64,000 bases of DNA from Symbiodinium kawagutii (GCA_009767595.1 VSDK01010248.1:420427-484426); one strand, 5' to 3'. Positions 47,077 through 59,447 are shown, numbered from the stretch's first letter. Notes: generated by a model not told the origin, from the letters alone. A program made the numbers and translations.

Positions 47077-47620
47077 CTCAGCGCCGTCTGACCCTAACAT
47101 CCCAAGGCGTCTAGTATGAGGCACCAGATATAGCTGCTCAATTCATAGCGATTATCACCATTAACCAACTGATGTCAGGACAATCAATTATGTAACGAAC
47201 AATTATGGAAACAAAAACCTGGCAAAAAATACATTTACATAATCAACAGAAACGTTTGGGCGCAGATGCTCAACAATCCTGGTGCATTGTCATAAACCGT
47301 AGGCACAAAATCATTAGTGGTAGGCGTCAAACTCTGCTACTCGCCTGACCTGAATTCGTATGGACGGGTTCAATATAATTGATGCGACACTCTGATCTCA
47401 AAAATCAATTCCAAGGCAGAATAATGAGCTTGCAGTCAGTCTAGGGATCGCACCTAAATTAATCGGTTCCCTGGGCTCTTGCATTGTTGCCAAAGTGATG
47501 ATGGTAAGTAAGCAAATCACATAGAACCACAAAGAATCCCAAGTTCACCATGATAGAACAGCTAAGGGTCCTCCATTCCTCCAACCTTAATGGCATGGTG
47601 AACCGCCCCGAAATCCACAG

Positions 47621-47706
47621 CAATCTGGGGTCTGGACGGCCAATTCGCTGGCCTAGAGCTGCAATCGGGTGCTTTGAAGCTGTGGGCTGGCAACGATGAC
47701 TGGTGA
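47621..47706 (+). CDS. Plus-strand candidate terminal exon, unknown
   Basis: After GAAATCCACAG the frame reads IWGLDGQFAGLELQSGALKL then WAGNDDW and TGA. It is protein-like, but the acceptor pyrimidine tract is poor and no upstream exon was found. Confidence 0.22.
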
Positions 47707-48371
47707 ACTGGCTACCAACGTTACAAACTCATGGTGCTTGGCAGGATCAATGGTGGATTCACCCCATGAGTTGCTTATATAGATTGGTACCTCCCTAGAT
47801 GTTCATGACTCGGGCATGCTTCTTAGCTGCGGTTTATGCCTCAAGCTCCTGGAAACTAAAAGCCAGATCCTCCCAAGTAGCTACACCCAAACTGATCGGA
47901 ACCAACCCCCTATCTGGAAGGGTCAAGGTGTTTCCAGGAGAGTAACCAAAAGAACTGCTTTGTAGCCAGTGACTGTTCACATCTTGACTGGCAACAAACT
48001 GAAACATTCCCTGTTCCACTCATGACATACTGCTATACTTACCAACTGGCTGTCTAAACTCAGATACCAGCTCGAGATGCAGCTTATCTTGATGATAATC
48101 AAGTGAATCAACCAATGAGATCTACATAATGAGCATTGATCATCCCATCATATTGTAAGCTGAAGAGACTGGTCGGTATAGCTCATCCGCAACATGAGCA
48201 AGTCAATTAGAAACCATCATTCCACTTGGCATGGTTGAAAATTGTATCTACAGTAGAATCCACCAACCAGTTAATCATTCATTCTCATTCTGAATCACCA
48301 ATCCTCAGCTGGTTGATGATCAATCACTAATACTTAGCCGGGTTCATTGAGGATTCCTTAGCCATTTTCAG

Positions 48372-48515
48372 CTGGTTGGTGGTTTCAACCCCTATGAAAA
48401 ATGTTAATCAACCAGCCACTTGCCAACAATTACCAGGGAAAATAAAGAATGTCAACCATTTGTTAATGATAAATTACTAGGGAAAATGCGAAAATGTTTG
48501 AAACCACCAACCAGT
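48372..48515. mobile_element. Fold-back repeat family 2 with internal duplication
   Basis: Ends CTGGTTGGTGGTTTCAACCC and GAAACCACCAACCAG. The inner GTCAACCATTTGTTAATGAT...CTAGGGAAAAT part is present twice. Confidence 0.78.
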
Positions 48516-48552
48516 TCAGTCATGGACCAGTCATAAGTTCCCACTGTCACAG

Positions 48553-48748
48553 GAAAAAATCCTCCACCGAGTCCCCACCTGGCGTAAAGACCGTGGTGCC
48601 GGAGATCTGGAACCTGGTCGCCGGTGCAGCTGGTGCAGCTGGTGGCAACCGCGCGCTTGGTTCCCACAAAATGCCAGGCTCCACCAAGGTCACCCTGGGG
48701 CGTTACATACCGGAAGACCCAGTGAACTATCAAGTCTGGGTCATGTAA
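48553..48748 (+). CDS. Plus-strand candidate terminal exon, unknown
   Basis: GTTCCCACTGTCACAG is a good acceptor. One leading base and about 64 codons follow, including ESPPGVKTVVPEIWNLVAG, a short GAAGAAGG spacer, and TKVTLGRYIPEDPVNYQVW, then TAA. Composition and length suggest a genuine last exon of a plus-strand gene. It starts 37 bases after a fold-back repeat. The minus strand is also open here with a Pro/Ala-rich reading. Confidence 0.33.
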
Positions 48749-49679
48749 ATGGATAGAGTCGTGATATATCTTAATATAGATGTGTACAATATATATATAT
48801 TTACTGATTGATTGATATTATGTTGATAGATTCTGAAAGGATGGCCCACCTTTTGCCGATGTCCAAATCAGAACATGAATATTCTTGGATCTGCAGAAAG
48901 AAACATGTCACATATATGGTATATATGTATATAGATCTCAAAGAAGTTAATTATATTTGACTACATAGACCACTTTGAATAGAATCTTCTATCACTACAT
49001 ACATATCCATGAAACAATATTCCGATCTGTTTAATCAGTATATGTCAATACATTTACATATCTCCAGCTCCTAGTGCCTTCTACGCTTCCCCCACCACTC
49101 GACTCGGGGCGCGATTTCCACCCACGTACCTCGACATGGACTCACGGAATGCCTCACACAAGACGAGGCAACATGGCAAAGCTGTGGATGCCATGCATTT
49201 TTGTACATGTGCACCCCAACTACCCATGTAAGTGGTCACTCACCCTGTCTGTAGGGCTTAGTTGACTTAGCCTAGGTGATGAATCCCATGGTTAGAGGTG
49301 ACCGTTGGTCTTTCAAGTACCAAGCGGCTTTGTACAAGACATCGGACGAACTGCCTGGACGAGAATCAATGATTCTGGTGTCATGGATGATGCTTAATCA
49401 TATTCTGGTAAACTAACCTGGTTGCGTTAAAAATCACCGCTGTTCGTAGGTAAGCCAGCTATACATGATTAATTTGTGAGAGAGTAATTTCATGACAACA
49501 AAAACATGTTGTTTGCGATATAGGACGATCTCTAAATCCACCACTCCCAAGGGGTTACCATAGCTGGTAGCTTAATGTCAACCACAGGCTGAGAAATATG
49601 TGATTGTAAATATCATCATCACTGGGATGCAATTGATAGGCAGCAATCAAACGGTTCTTCGCTTCTGGATCTTTGCTAT

Positions 49680-49803
49680 TTGGGTATTTCTCAAAATGGG
49701 GGACACCCAAATCATCCAATATTAGCCATTGATAGATATTCAAATGATATCCATAGTAAGGAAGCATCCATTGTTTGGGTACCCTATTTTGAGAAACCAC
49801 CAT
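49680..49803. mobile_element. Fold-back repeat family 1
   Basis: Left end GGGTATTTCTCAAAATGGG, right end GGGTACCCTATTTTGAGAAA. Confidence 0.75.
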
Positions 49804-50118
49804 TATGGAATTTCCAAATCATTGCTGAAACATAATGGAAATAAAGATAGTTTTTAGTGGCGACAGCTGCACATCAAATATCAATATTTGCCCGATTGTG
49901 TGTTGCTTGCGCGAGTGGACATGCAAATGGCTGCACTTTAAAGCGTGGTGACAACAAAATAACAACAACCTGGGATGCCGACGTTCATATCACAAATATT
50001 CCCAAATTACAATCTTATTCGGTATGCCAATCAGTTGTTGCTTACAGCACCTGGCACGATGCTTGGCTGTTGTACGCTGATTGAAAGCTCAAACACATAC
50101 ACAGACAAAATATCATCA

Positions 50119-50232
50119 ACAACGACAACAACAACACCACCAGAAACTACAGCAACAACAACCACAACAAAAGCAGCAGCAACAACGACAGCAACGACGA
50201 CAAGAACAACACCAACAACAGCAATCATAAGG
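50119..50232. repeat. CAA-rich simple sequence
   Basis: AACAACAAC with ACG, AGC and ACC variants for about 110 bases. Confidence 0.85.
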
Positions 50233-50414
50233 ACACAATGCACTGTTGTATAACCTTGCATCTTAGCGCTATCAATGCAACGGTATATACACAGAATAAA
50301 CACATAAATGATCGGGTCTAAATAAAACACATTTATAAACATTTACGCAATGGAGCGCTATCAATGCATTTAAACACATTTATAAACACAAATGTACACA
50401 ATGGGTAAAGACAC

Positions 50415-50493
50415 CTGCTTGATCTGCCATCGGTCTCCCGGCGGGGGTGATGTTCTTGAAGGTGGTGGGGGCGTTCCAGCAGCGATCTTGGGC
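50415..50493 (-). CDS. Candidate proline-rich exon
   Basis: CACGTGTCCCATCAG acceptor and AAGCAG|GTGTCT donor. One leading base and 26 codons read PKIAAGTPPPPSRTSPPP followed by GDRWQIKQ. The design parallels 17640-17716 and 39952-40023. The other two minus frames are also open, so frame choice rests on that parallel and on the phase-0 CAG|GT end. Confidence 0.33.
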
Positions 50494-50630
50494 CTGATGG
50501 GACACGTGAAGGCAGTTTCAGGGTTAAACAAAAAACATTGGGATCAAACAAAAAAAACATATCTTCAAAAGGGATCGACAAATATTACTGGGATCAAACC
50601 AAATATCCATCAAGACCGAGATCGATTTGT

Positions 50631-50825
50631 GAGCTGGAACCTTGCCTTTTTGAGCTGAAACCTTGCAGTTCGCATAGTATTGAAAACGGGTTGGAGCTGG
50701 AACTTTGCGTTGCATGGTATTTACAACGTGTTGAAGCTGCAACCTTGCACTTTGCATGGTATTTCAAAAGCTTTGTGACTAGAACCTTGCATTTTGCAGT
50801 GTATTTACATCATGTTGGAACGGGA
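50631..50825. repeat. Diverged tandem repeat around GAGCTGGAACCTTGC
   Basis: Five diverged copies of a unit holding GAGCTGGAACCTTGC and TTGCATGGTATTT, spaced about 25-45 bases. Confidence 0.75.
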
Positions 50826-51175
50826 ACCAAGTAGCAGTAGTTAGTACTAGTAGTACTAGTAGCAGTAACAATAATACTGGTCGTGGTAGTATTCCTAAAA
50901 GTAGCAGTGTTACTCATCGAAACATGGTTCAACTGTTAGATGCTCGGTTTTATTGGCCACATTTGGCCGCTACACACACAATAACCACAAAGAAGCAAAG
51001 ACAACAATAAGCATGAGCTGTAGAAATACATGTGTACAGGCACATGTAATTATACACATATCTACAACTATGAACAACTAAATTTGCACATGGATTCTGT
51101 TTGATGAATCAAAAATCAATATAGCTGATTCTCCATATAGATTGTTGATTCTACTACATAGTTGATGAATCGATT

Positions 51176-51235
51176 AATACAAATGATTCTAATACAGATG
51201 ATTCTAATACAAATGATTCTAATATAGATTAGTCA
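51176..51235. repeat. 15-bp repeat AATACAAATGATTCT
   Basis: Four near-identical copies followed by weaker ones. Confidence 0.85.
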
Positions 51236-51279
51236 TACAGATTCTCATAGCTTCATTCATTCTGTCTGATTGTCTCAGG

Positions 51280-51400
51280 ACTATCGGTCAGAACCGACAA
51301 AGGACCCGGCTGCTCGAGGTACGTGACACGGTAGCCGCGACAAGGGCCCCCTTTTAACCGGGGGCGCGGCACGGACGTCGGGCCCCTAGAACGCTCAAAA
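51280..51400. other. Isolated very GC-rich island with a hairpin
   Basis: About 100 bases are GC-rich in AT-rich surroundings and contain GCCCCC...GGGGGC arms around TTTTAACC. No frame reads like the coiled-coil exons. Possibly a regulatory or structured RNA element; unidentified. Confidence 0.35.
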
Positions 51401-53119
51401 ACTGCATGTGAATTTTGTATCCTCCAAAAGTCTGTTGTAACCTCTTATAAACTCTAAGAAATACGGTTGGTTGAAGGATTAATGATGGTCAAGCATGGGT
51501 GCTTCAACTTCTTCATGGCTGATTCAATGGAGAATGAAGCTTTGCCATCAAGAGTACAAGGAATTATACAGATTCATGTCATGAAGAATCATGTGAGTCA
51601 AACTTGACTCAAACTTGAAACACTGATGGGAGACTTGGTTACTTCTCCCGTTGCCTAATATCGAGGCGCATCCGCGTTTTCGCAGCTTCATCGGGAATTG
51701 ATGGATCATCTCCGTGTTGGTGAAGCCAAAGATACAACACCAATCTGATACTACGTACTTGATTAAACCATCAGTAGCTATCAATGAGCCATTCACTAAA
51801 CACCATGAAACCAGTAATTACTAACCGATGCTAAACCATTGTTAATCCCCGGCTCAAAAAAGAAAACAAGATCAAACACCATCAATAAATCATGATCAGC
51901 CTCTCTCAACCCATCGTTAAATCCACCTGATTCTGTCATTCATGGTTCATAACCCCTAAATTTGGGCCCAGCTCTTGTTAGGACGCCTACCATCCAGGGG
52001 GGCAACCCCCATGAGTCCGAACAGTCTGCACTCTGGGCCCAGGAGCAAATTTTGAAGCGTCTGATCTTCCCTGGGGGCAGCTGAGGCGGAAGATATACCA
52101 ATGACAAAAAGCTGCGCGTATTGGCCAATAAACCATGTTGTAGTGGCTAACATTGCCAGTTAAATAAGGTTATTCATGGCGAATCAAACCAGTAGTGAAT
52201 CAGTAGTGGTTGATTGTCGCCAGTAAACCATTCTGTAGTGGCCAAGAATACAACACTAGTGAGCCATTAGGACCATACCAGTTGGCCAATGGTGATATTT
52301 TGAAAATCGTTGTCAACAACAACCTGTTCTTGATGGTGCATGCTTTACAAGGTCCGACCACACCAAAAGAAACCAACAAAATCTTTGTTGCAACCGCAAC
52401 CCCAACCACAACTTCAAACACAAGCTCAACCACAACCAACGCAACACCAATGCTAAATGCAATGGTCATACACGGCATTGGGTACGGTTGGGGTGGGATG
52501 TTTACGTGCACTTGCACTTGCAAACAATGTTGATGCCACCCGGGGGATGGGATGGGGTTCGGGTTGGATGTTGACGTTCACCTGTATTTGCAAATAACGT
52601 TGATGCTATGGCGGGGATGAGGGAGGTTGGGGTGTCTTGTTTCTTGCATTTACTTGTAGCTTTTGTTCTTGTTGGTTGTGCTTTTGCTTTCTGCTGGCAA
52701 GCTTTTTTTCCCTCACCTGGTTCCCGGTGTGGCAAGACTCTCGGACAGTTGTGACCCAACTCGTGTCACCGAAGAAAATTGGCCGCTTGGGTCTCCCAAA
52801 ACCATGGCCCCACTGTCACTGCAAAATGGCTCCCAGAAATACAGTTGTCTTCTGGGGGTTAAATACCAGATTTAATTGGCCTGTGCACAGAACCACAACC
52901 AATGGAAACAAAATGCAAACGTGACAACAAATCATGGAATCCATTGAAAAAACAGCACGACGCAGAATCCATAAACATCAAGAACGCGACACCGCCTCGT
53001 TCAATTCATCACTCCTCGGGTTGATTCTGGCTAATAGATGTTAATCACAATTCAGTATATACTAGTTAGCACTACCAATTATGATCCAACATGGTTATGG
53101 TTCTGCAATCCACATCTTT

Positions 53120-53234
53120 CCTTGGTGGCTTAACTAGATCTCTTGCTAAAAGTCTAACGGCTTTAGTGGCTATAAGGTAAATTAATCATATCCCAAAAAA
53201 GCTAAGGTAGTAGCTGTCATCCCCCCAGGTTCCT
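53120..53234. mobile_element. Dispersed repeat family 4, copy 2
   Basis: Counterpart of 21798-21918 in the same orientation, directly next to the candidate exon at 53254. Confidence 0.65.
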
Positions 53235-53253
53235 CACCAAACGTGACAGCCAA

Positions 53254-53316
53254 CGTCAGCAGCCGTCCGCGCCTTCGTCCTTGACCCAGCTCCAGTTGGA
53301 CGGACAAATCTCGAAC
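53254..53316 (-). CDS. Candidate exon, coiled coil
   Basis: CATGTGCCTTACAG is a strong acceptor. The frame reads VRDLSVQLELGQGRRRGRLL. The donor is not fixed; several GT and GC sites lie within 15 bases of the given end. A fold-back repeat (53120-53234) sits just downstream. Confidence 0.35.
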
Positions 53317-53540
53317 CTGTAAGGCACATGAATAGTCAGCGGTCTTCGGCGCGGAAGCAATGACGGATCAACGTAGTGCCTGGTCACTGGTATATCATTG
53401 CTGCAATAGTTGGCTTATGTCATGTTTGTAGTGGTTACATTGGTATCGTGTTTATAACCTGATTTGGGAGCAGTGGCTTCTCCCCACCAGAAGGAATTGC
53501 AATCCCCAAACAGGGCGGCCACGACGCACAGTGTCAACAA

Positions 53541-53652
53541 TGTCGCTATGGGTCAGTTCACCCGGTACTCCTGGTGTACCATCATCAACCATTTCATTCC
53601 CTAGTGTTGTTGGTTGCCATGCCCCATTTGTTGGTTCACTCATATTGACACA
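53541..53652. mobile_element. Fold-back repeat family 3, diverged
   Basis: Left end TCGCTATGGGTCAGTTCACC; right end weak (CATATTGACACAG). Confidence 0.6.
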
Positions 53653-55058
53653 GAACCATGTGTTGGAAACCCCATCCTGGCCAGGAACTTTCAACTCACC
53701 ACATGGGATCTCCTTAACACCAGGGAATGGGACCCAACGAAATCATCAAAGATTTTCAAGCAGCAGGCAGCTTCTCATAATTCGTCAGTGGCCATGGTTG
53801 TTCACCATGGTCAATCACCATGAAATGCCCATGCAGTAATCACCAACTCGGATCAATGGGTTCGGCAAGTGATCAAAAGCATTTTAATGGGAGGTATGGA
53901 TGATCAGTGGTGATGATCAGAAGCATTTGTCAAGACAATCTTCATGATCAGCAATAATTCAATAAGCAAAAGCATTCATCAGGATGTTGATGATAAGGAT
54001 GATAATTGAATATGGTTTATTCCTATAGTCTTGACATATGATAGTTTTATGATCTCGCTGCTGATGATGACTAAAGACGGTTCAGGGGTTAAGGATGCGA
54101 ATGGTTGGTACCACCCGATGACGTTTAAACAAGGGCTGATGATTGATTGATGAAAGTGTCAATAACGACAAAGCAAATGGAAAACACCGAAAATCAATAC
54201 GCGTTTGCCACCTATGAAAATTATGAAGGAGTGGTTGTTCTCTCTGCCATTGCGGAATATTGCACCCCGGTGATCAACGAAACCTGTGAGGAGTGGTGCA
54301 CTTCAGTGTCTTTGGAAGCACGCCGCCATCAGCAAATCACCTCCTGCGCTCCACAACCGGCTCCGAAGTCGGATCAGGTCTTCCAACGACAGGCATCTCC
54401 CATTGTCTCCACCAGACTTTCGAATGCCCACGAAGCCTTCGGCCCAATGCAGCATCTGTAGGCACTGCGAGGAATCACGGACCGTCACGGACCGTCATCT
54501 TGCAAAGTTGGCACCGCTTCAAGGGGGACAGTCCTGCGGGCGCAGGGTCAGGCAAAACATCAAGCCGCTGCAGCAGCTCGTGCTGATCTTCATCAACAGT
54601 GACTTCCCACAGATTCTGTCACACAACTGGCACGTCGACCTCGATCAAACTGGAAAAATGGTAACTACACAACGTTCAAGGGTTCATTACCTGACAGGAT
54701 ATGAAACCTGGATTCCTCTTGATTCAACACCCCAAATTGAAAGATCTTGATAACCACTTAAGCTGCCCAAATTCAGAATGGCTCGGGCCTTGTGGGAAAC
54801 TGAGCCCTCACGGGGAAGGCATGGGGGGCTCCACAACTCGCGCCCCAAGAGATCTCCTGCGTAGTGGACCTAGCCGTGAACCATGGTAGACTGGATCTCA
54901 TCCATTCACAACTCTCGTGGTAATCAGCATCACTCAGCATTGACCATAATTAACAATTATGATTAATTAACTATGATCAACCATCATCAACCGCATCAGT
55001 TCCCATTAATTAGTGACCCATTGTGAACCATGGCACCATAAACAACCCATGGATGCAC

Positions 55059-55106
55059 CTCCTGTTGCAAGGACTGTCGGAGATCCTGTTCTCGTTGCAG
55101 CCTCTC
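55059..55106 (-). CDS. Candidate exon, Gln-rich coiled coil
   Basis: GGAGCCCGGGCAG|GAG acceptor and CAGGAG|GTGCAT donor bound 16 codons reading ERLQREQDLRQSLQQE. The helix-compatible frame extends upstream (DHLHEPEPGQ), so an earlier acceptor such as CCGAAG|ATG is possible. Confidence 0.43.
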
Positions 55107-55587
55107 CTGCCCGGGCTCCGGCTCGTGCAGGTGGTCGACCCCCATCTTCGGCTATCGAGATCAATGCAAGGTGGGAACCCAAACGTGACAAGTTGGTTAA
55201 TTAAGCCATTTAACTAGACTATACAGTAGTTATCTCTACCACAACTGGTCCTCGTGAATCATTATTACATTGAGTTTTTTTTTTTTTCCGAAGCCATGCT
55301 TGGCTTTCTGCGGTTTGATGTTCATTTCCCCAGGAGAGAGTAATGGTAGCATCAATTCGTTTAGGACTACCCCCACTGAATCTGAAGCTAGAGACACTAG
55401 GGCCACCCAGCAACCCATTTACTCCAGCAAGCTGCCACTGCCAGTGCATAATGCAGTAGTTCGTCTTAGACACGATGAGATCAGCTGATAACTTACAGGC
55501 TTGGGTCGTTCATCAGAAACATTTCCAGGTCGCTGGCAACTGCTCACATGTTTCTTTTCTTTTCCCGCACACCATGGTGATCATCTT

Positions 55588-55802
<215 letters not shown>

Positions 55803-56504
55803 CACCATTGATGTCGTGTTTCCACAACATGCCATTTGCTGGTGCTCCCAGCTACAAACCAGCCGTTCGTACAGCCCAAACCAGCTGATCTGATGCAGCT
55901 GCTGGGAACCGACCAGCGTTTGAAAATGATTGATGGATTGAGCACTACCAATTTTGGTTGGTGATCACAACCTTGCTACTATAATAAATGATTTGACATA
56001 TATCATCATCTATCATCTGTATACTTCCAATATCTTCCAATTACAGTTGGTGATCACAACCTGCAAATGCTCATGACTTGCGTTGGATATGTTGCATTGT
56101 TTTGGATGTGAGTCACCATTCACCACCATTGGCCAGCTCAGTATCCATGATTAGCAATTCAAACCAAAGGCTATGAACCACTACCAACCATCATTCACTG
56201 TGATCAACCGTGCGCTGTTCTTCACTAGCTTAGCGAGCACTACCCAGTACTAATCAACTGTTCTGAACCCTTATCAACTCTTCCATCTTCCATAGAATGA
56301 TTGCAACATCATCTTCCTACCCAAATGCTCCATGATACACTATTATACTGTACTTACCTTCAAAACTGGATCATTTCATCAGTAAATGAACAAATGAAAC
56401 ATGGAGCACAAGCACTTTCTCAAAAAAAGATTATATATCCCAATTTCCACGTAAGGTAGCCAATAATTTTGTAGGCTGAACAAAATTGCTATAAACATAT
56501 ACTA

Positions 56505-56620
56505 TATGGCTATGGGTCAGTTCACTCTGTACCCCTGGTTTCCCATCATTCGCCAGCCAGTTTTCCCTATAAAATGGTTGGTGAACAATTGGTTGGTTGA
56601 TATTGACGCATTGCCATATG
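56505..56620. mobile_element. Fold-back repeat family 3
   Basis: Ends ATATGGCTATGGGTCAGTTC and ATATTGACGCATTGCCATAT. Confidence 0.7.
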
Positions 56621-56656
56621 CCAGCACCATGGAGCATCTGGGCTATCTCAACCAAC

Positions 56657-56711
56657 CCATCCATCCATCCATCCATCCATCCATCCATCCATCCATCCAT
56701 CCATCCATCCA
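56657..56711. repeat. CCAT microsatellite
   Basis: About 13 CCAT units, immediately 3' (minus strand) of the candidate exon at 56737-56826. Confidence 0.95.
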
Positions 56712-56736
56712 ACTGCTGATCGGCCCCCAGCGCTGC

Positions 56737-56826
56737 CTTCATTTCGGCCACCTGCACCTGCAAGGCCGTGGCCTCTCTGGGCGACGGAGGCCGTGGCGAG
56801 GTCGCGCGGCGACTTGCCAAGGCCAC
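56737..56826 (-). CDS. Candidate exon, basic/proline segment then coiled coil
   Basis: CACCGCCTGCAG|GTG acceptor and ATGAAG|GCAGCG donor (GC). The 30 codons read [17 protein letters not shown] and then [13 protein letters not shown]. The frame runs on into a CCAT microsatellite. An internal CAG|GT makes a shorter exon possible. Confidence 0.35.
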
Positions 56827-56872
56827 CTGCAGGCGGTGGCTTCGTGACAGGCGTGGCTATTGGTTACTCATG

Positions 56873-57420
56873 GTTTCTAATGGTTACCAAGCCATGAAAT
56901 CATGGTCAACAATTTGGTTAATGATGGTTGATGATGGTTAATGATGGTTTCCAAGTTGGTTACCAAGTTGGTTAACGAGTTGGTTAGCAAGCCATGAAAT
57001 CATGGTTAATGATGGTTACTCATGGTCACTAGTAGGTAACTAGGTAACTAGTGGTTAGGGTAAGAAATGGTTATAGCTAACTAGTGGTGATTAAAAGGTA
57101 GTTAAGTAGTAAATGACTATGTAGGCAACTAATGGTTACTTGTTTGATTGACCAAGGTTGATTGGTTTTTGGCTTAGTATGGCTAATAGTGGCTGATTAT
57201 AATTGATCACGGTCACCAATGATGCTTACTATAATGGTTACTTGTAGGGAACTAGGGGGTAAGTAGTGGTTGATCAGTAGGTAACTAGTCGGCAGTGGGT
57301 AAGTAGCAGGCAACTAGTGCGATAGTACATAACTCATCATAGAAGTTGATTGCTTAATGGTTGGTATGTGTTTCTTAAGGCTTGTTATTGGTTTAGCATT
57401 GCTTATATAGTTGTCAAATT
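56873..57420. repeat. GT-rich TGGTTAATGATGG domain
   Basis: Degenerate ATGGTTAATGATGGTT, TGGTTACCAAG and AACTAGTGGT units; no gene signal. Confidence 0.75.
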
Positions 57421-57687
57421 GGTGGTATTAAAGCTCTGATCCCATCGCCAGGTTGTCCCAGGCTGGCTTCTGTGGCTGTACTCAGTACCCATTGGCTTCG
57501 AGCTGCTATTTCACCGTCAGCACCTGAAAATGCTGAAGAAAACATTAGAAATCAATCCCCAAGCTTCCAGTTACCATCATGGTTGGTAACCAACCCCAAA
57601 TCAGAATTGCAGAAAGCAACTGGTTCCCTCCCATTTCCTAGAAATTGGAAACATAGGTCGACTCTGCCAATGTAGCACGGTGGCTGC

Positions 57688-57729
57688 CTCAGCTCCATGG
57701 AGCTTCGCTGACAGCTCACTTCGCTCGGC
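57688..57729 (-). CDS. Candidate 42-base exon
   Basis: GCTGGGAG|GCC acceptor and GCTGAG|GCAGCC donor (GC) bound 14 codons reading AERSELSAKLHGAE, phase 0 both ends. The pyrimidine tract is weak. Length equals that of 41124-41165. Confidence 0.38.
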
Positions 57730-58526
57730 CTCCCAGCTCCAGGCGGGGGATGAGACCAACTTCTTCCAGCGGTACTAATGGTTAACCATCAGTATTAATG
57801 ATGGAAGTAATGATTGGCTGGTTAATATTGGTCAAACCACCATGGTAAACTGGTGAGACAAACCATTGTTTCCAGGTGTTTAATTGTGATAAGTTGATTT
57901 GTAATCAGTTACTAGTGGTTAACCATGGTAAGCTGGTTGATGATGGCCAAATATGGTCAGAAACAAAATGGATTGGCTTTATACGGACAAAAATGGCAAG
58001 AGTGCAGCCTAGTGGTACAGTAATATGATGATGATTACCAGTCAATCCAGTGATGTAGAATGGCGTATATACACACGTACATACGATACGTGTTTATACT
58101 ATACATCTATGTATTACCAATCTTGTCGATTGTAAACGGTAAAAAAACCGCTGGCTTCTACTATCATCTGTGTTGTTTAATGGATAACTCGCATTAACAA
58201 CATGCATATGGTGTCTTATCTCCTTATATCTTGTTGTATATATGGCAGTTGTTGATCACTGTTATTGGTCAGTGATAGGCTATCCAAACATCTTTGTTGA
58301 CCATGCATTTTGTTCTTGCAATCATGTTTGACTAATCATATTCGAACAAAGCTGTTTATCGTAATCCCCAATCTTTATAGAATACTCCTACTATCATCAT
58401 AGTTCATAAGCAAACCAACATCAATTTGCACCTCATAAACCAACCATAACTTGGGGGCCCCCAGTCGCTTGAGAATCCCAACCGCTATGACCTAACCCTC
58501 CCCTGCCCCCAGTGCAATCAGCTCGC

Positions 58527-58589
58527 CTGCAACACTTCGATACGATCCAACAGAGCGGCCACGCGCCGGGCGTTGCTTTCCAGGGCTTC
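58527..58589 (-). CDS. Candidate 63-base exon, three heptads
   Basis: GTGTCTTCCGCAG|GAAGCC acceptor and GTGTTGCAG|GCGAGC donor (GC) enclose exactly 21 codons, reading EALESNARRV AALLDRIEVLQ. An in-frame TGA follows a few bases into the intron. Both boundaries coincide with AG|G and CAG|GC and the length is three heptads, so this is a strong candidate. Confidence 0.5.
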
Positions 58590-59002
58590 CTGCGGAAGAC
58601 ACTGGCGGATGAAATTCTTGTAGTAGATTCTATAGGGATTATGAGGTGATTTTATGGGAATTATGACGGATTGTGTGGTGATTGTAGCAGATTTTCTTGG
58701 GGTTGTAGTGCTTCTATGAGGATTATGTGATTCTGGAAAAAATGTTGGGGGTTGTAGTGATTCTATAGGGACCGGCTGGAGTGATCACATAGTGGATCAT
58801 AATCGATCATAGTAATTCTGTAGTAGATTCTAGTCTATAGTTGTAGGTTTCTGCTGTTGGTTGCCGTTGTTTGCAATAGATTTCTGTAGCGCAAAACAGA
58901 GCAATCATTTTGGCCATAGAGGAAACTATTGGTCTATGAAGATCTAAAAGCAATCAGTTGTACTACGTTAGTTATGATACTTCTGACTGATGTCAAATCA
59001 TG

Positions 59003-59138
59003 AATAATATCTGATAACATCTGATAACCATAAATATCAAACACAAAAACACATAAACATGACGATGCAGGGCTTCAAACAATAATATCTGATAACATCT
59101 GATAACCATAAATATCAAACACAAAAACACATAAACAT
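59003..59138. repeat. 58-bp direct duplication, 78-bp offset
   Basis: The 58 bases at 59003-59060 are repeated without change at 59081-59138, separated by 20 bases. Perfect identity implies a recent event or an assembly artefact. Confidence 0.92.
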
Positions 59139-59419
59139 ATCATAATCATATTTACAGTATACTGGAGATAGCGATGTGTGTCAGCGAAGAGAATATAGGC
59201 TGTCACTGTGGGTCTATCATGCACGCAGAAACAAGCTGTGCGTATCAGCTCGTCAGCTGCGTTCATCCCCAAAACATTGATGAGCCAGGGGGCCAGGGAT
59301 AGCTGGTTGACGGCCGTGTGAATATACAACAAGCCCTGGCAACAGGGGATGCAAGGGATGCTTCATGCTGGCCCAGGGACCCTCCCATTCACGGCTTCAA
59401 CACCCGCTGCTGTCCTCGC

Positions 59420-59447
59420 CCTGTTGCTTTACGAGTCGAGCTTCGCC
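59420..59447 (-). CDS. Possible micro-exon GEARLVKQQ
   Basis: TTCGCGACTTCCAG acceptor, then GEARLVKQQ plus one base, with a GC donor (CAGG|GCGAGG). The frame is open on both sides (VRDFQ upstream, GEDSSG downstream). Supported only by composition and splice pattern. Confidence 0.28.
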
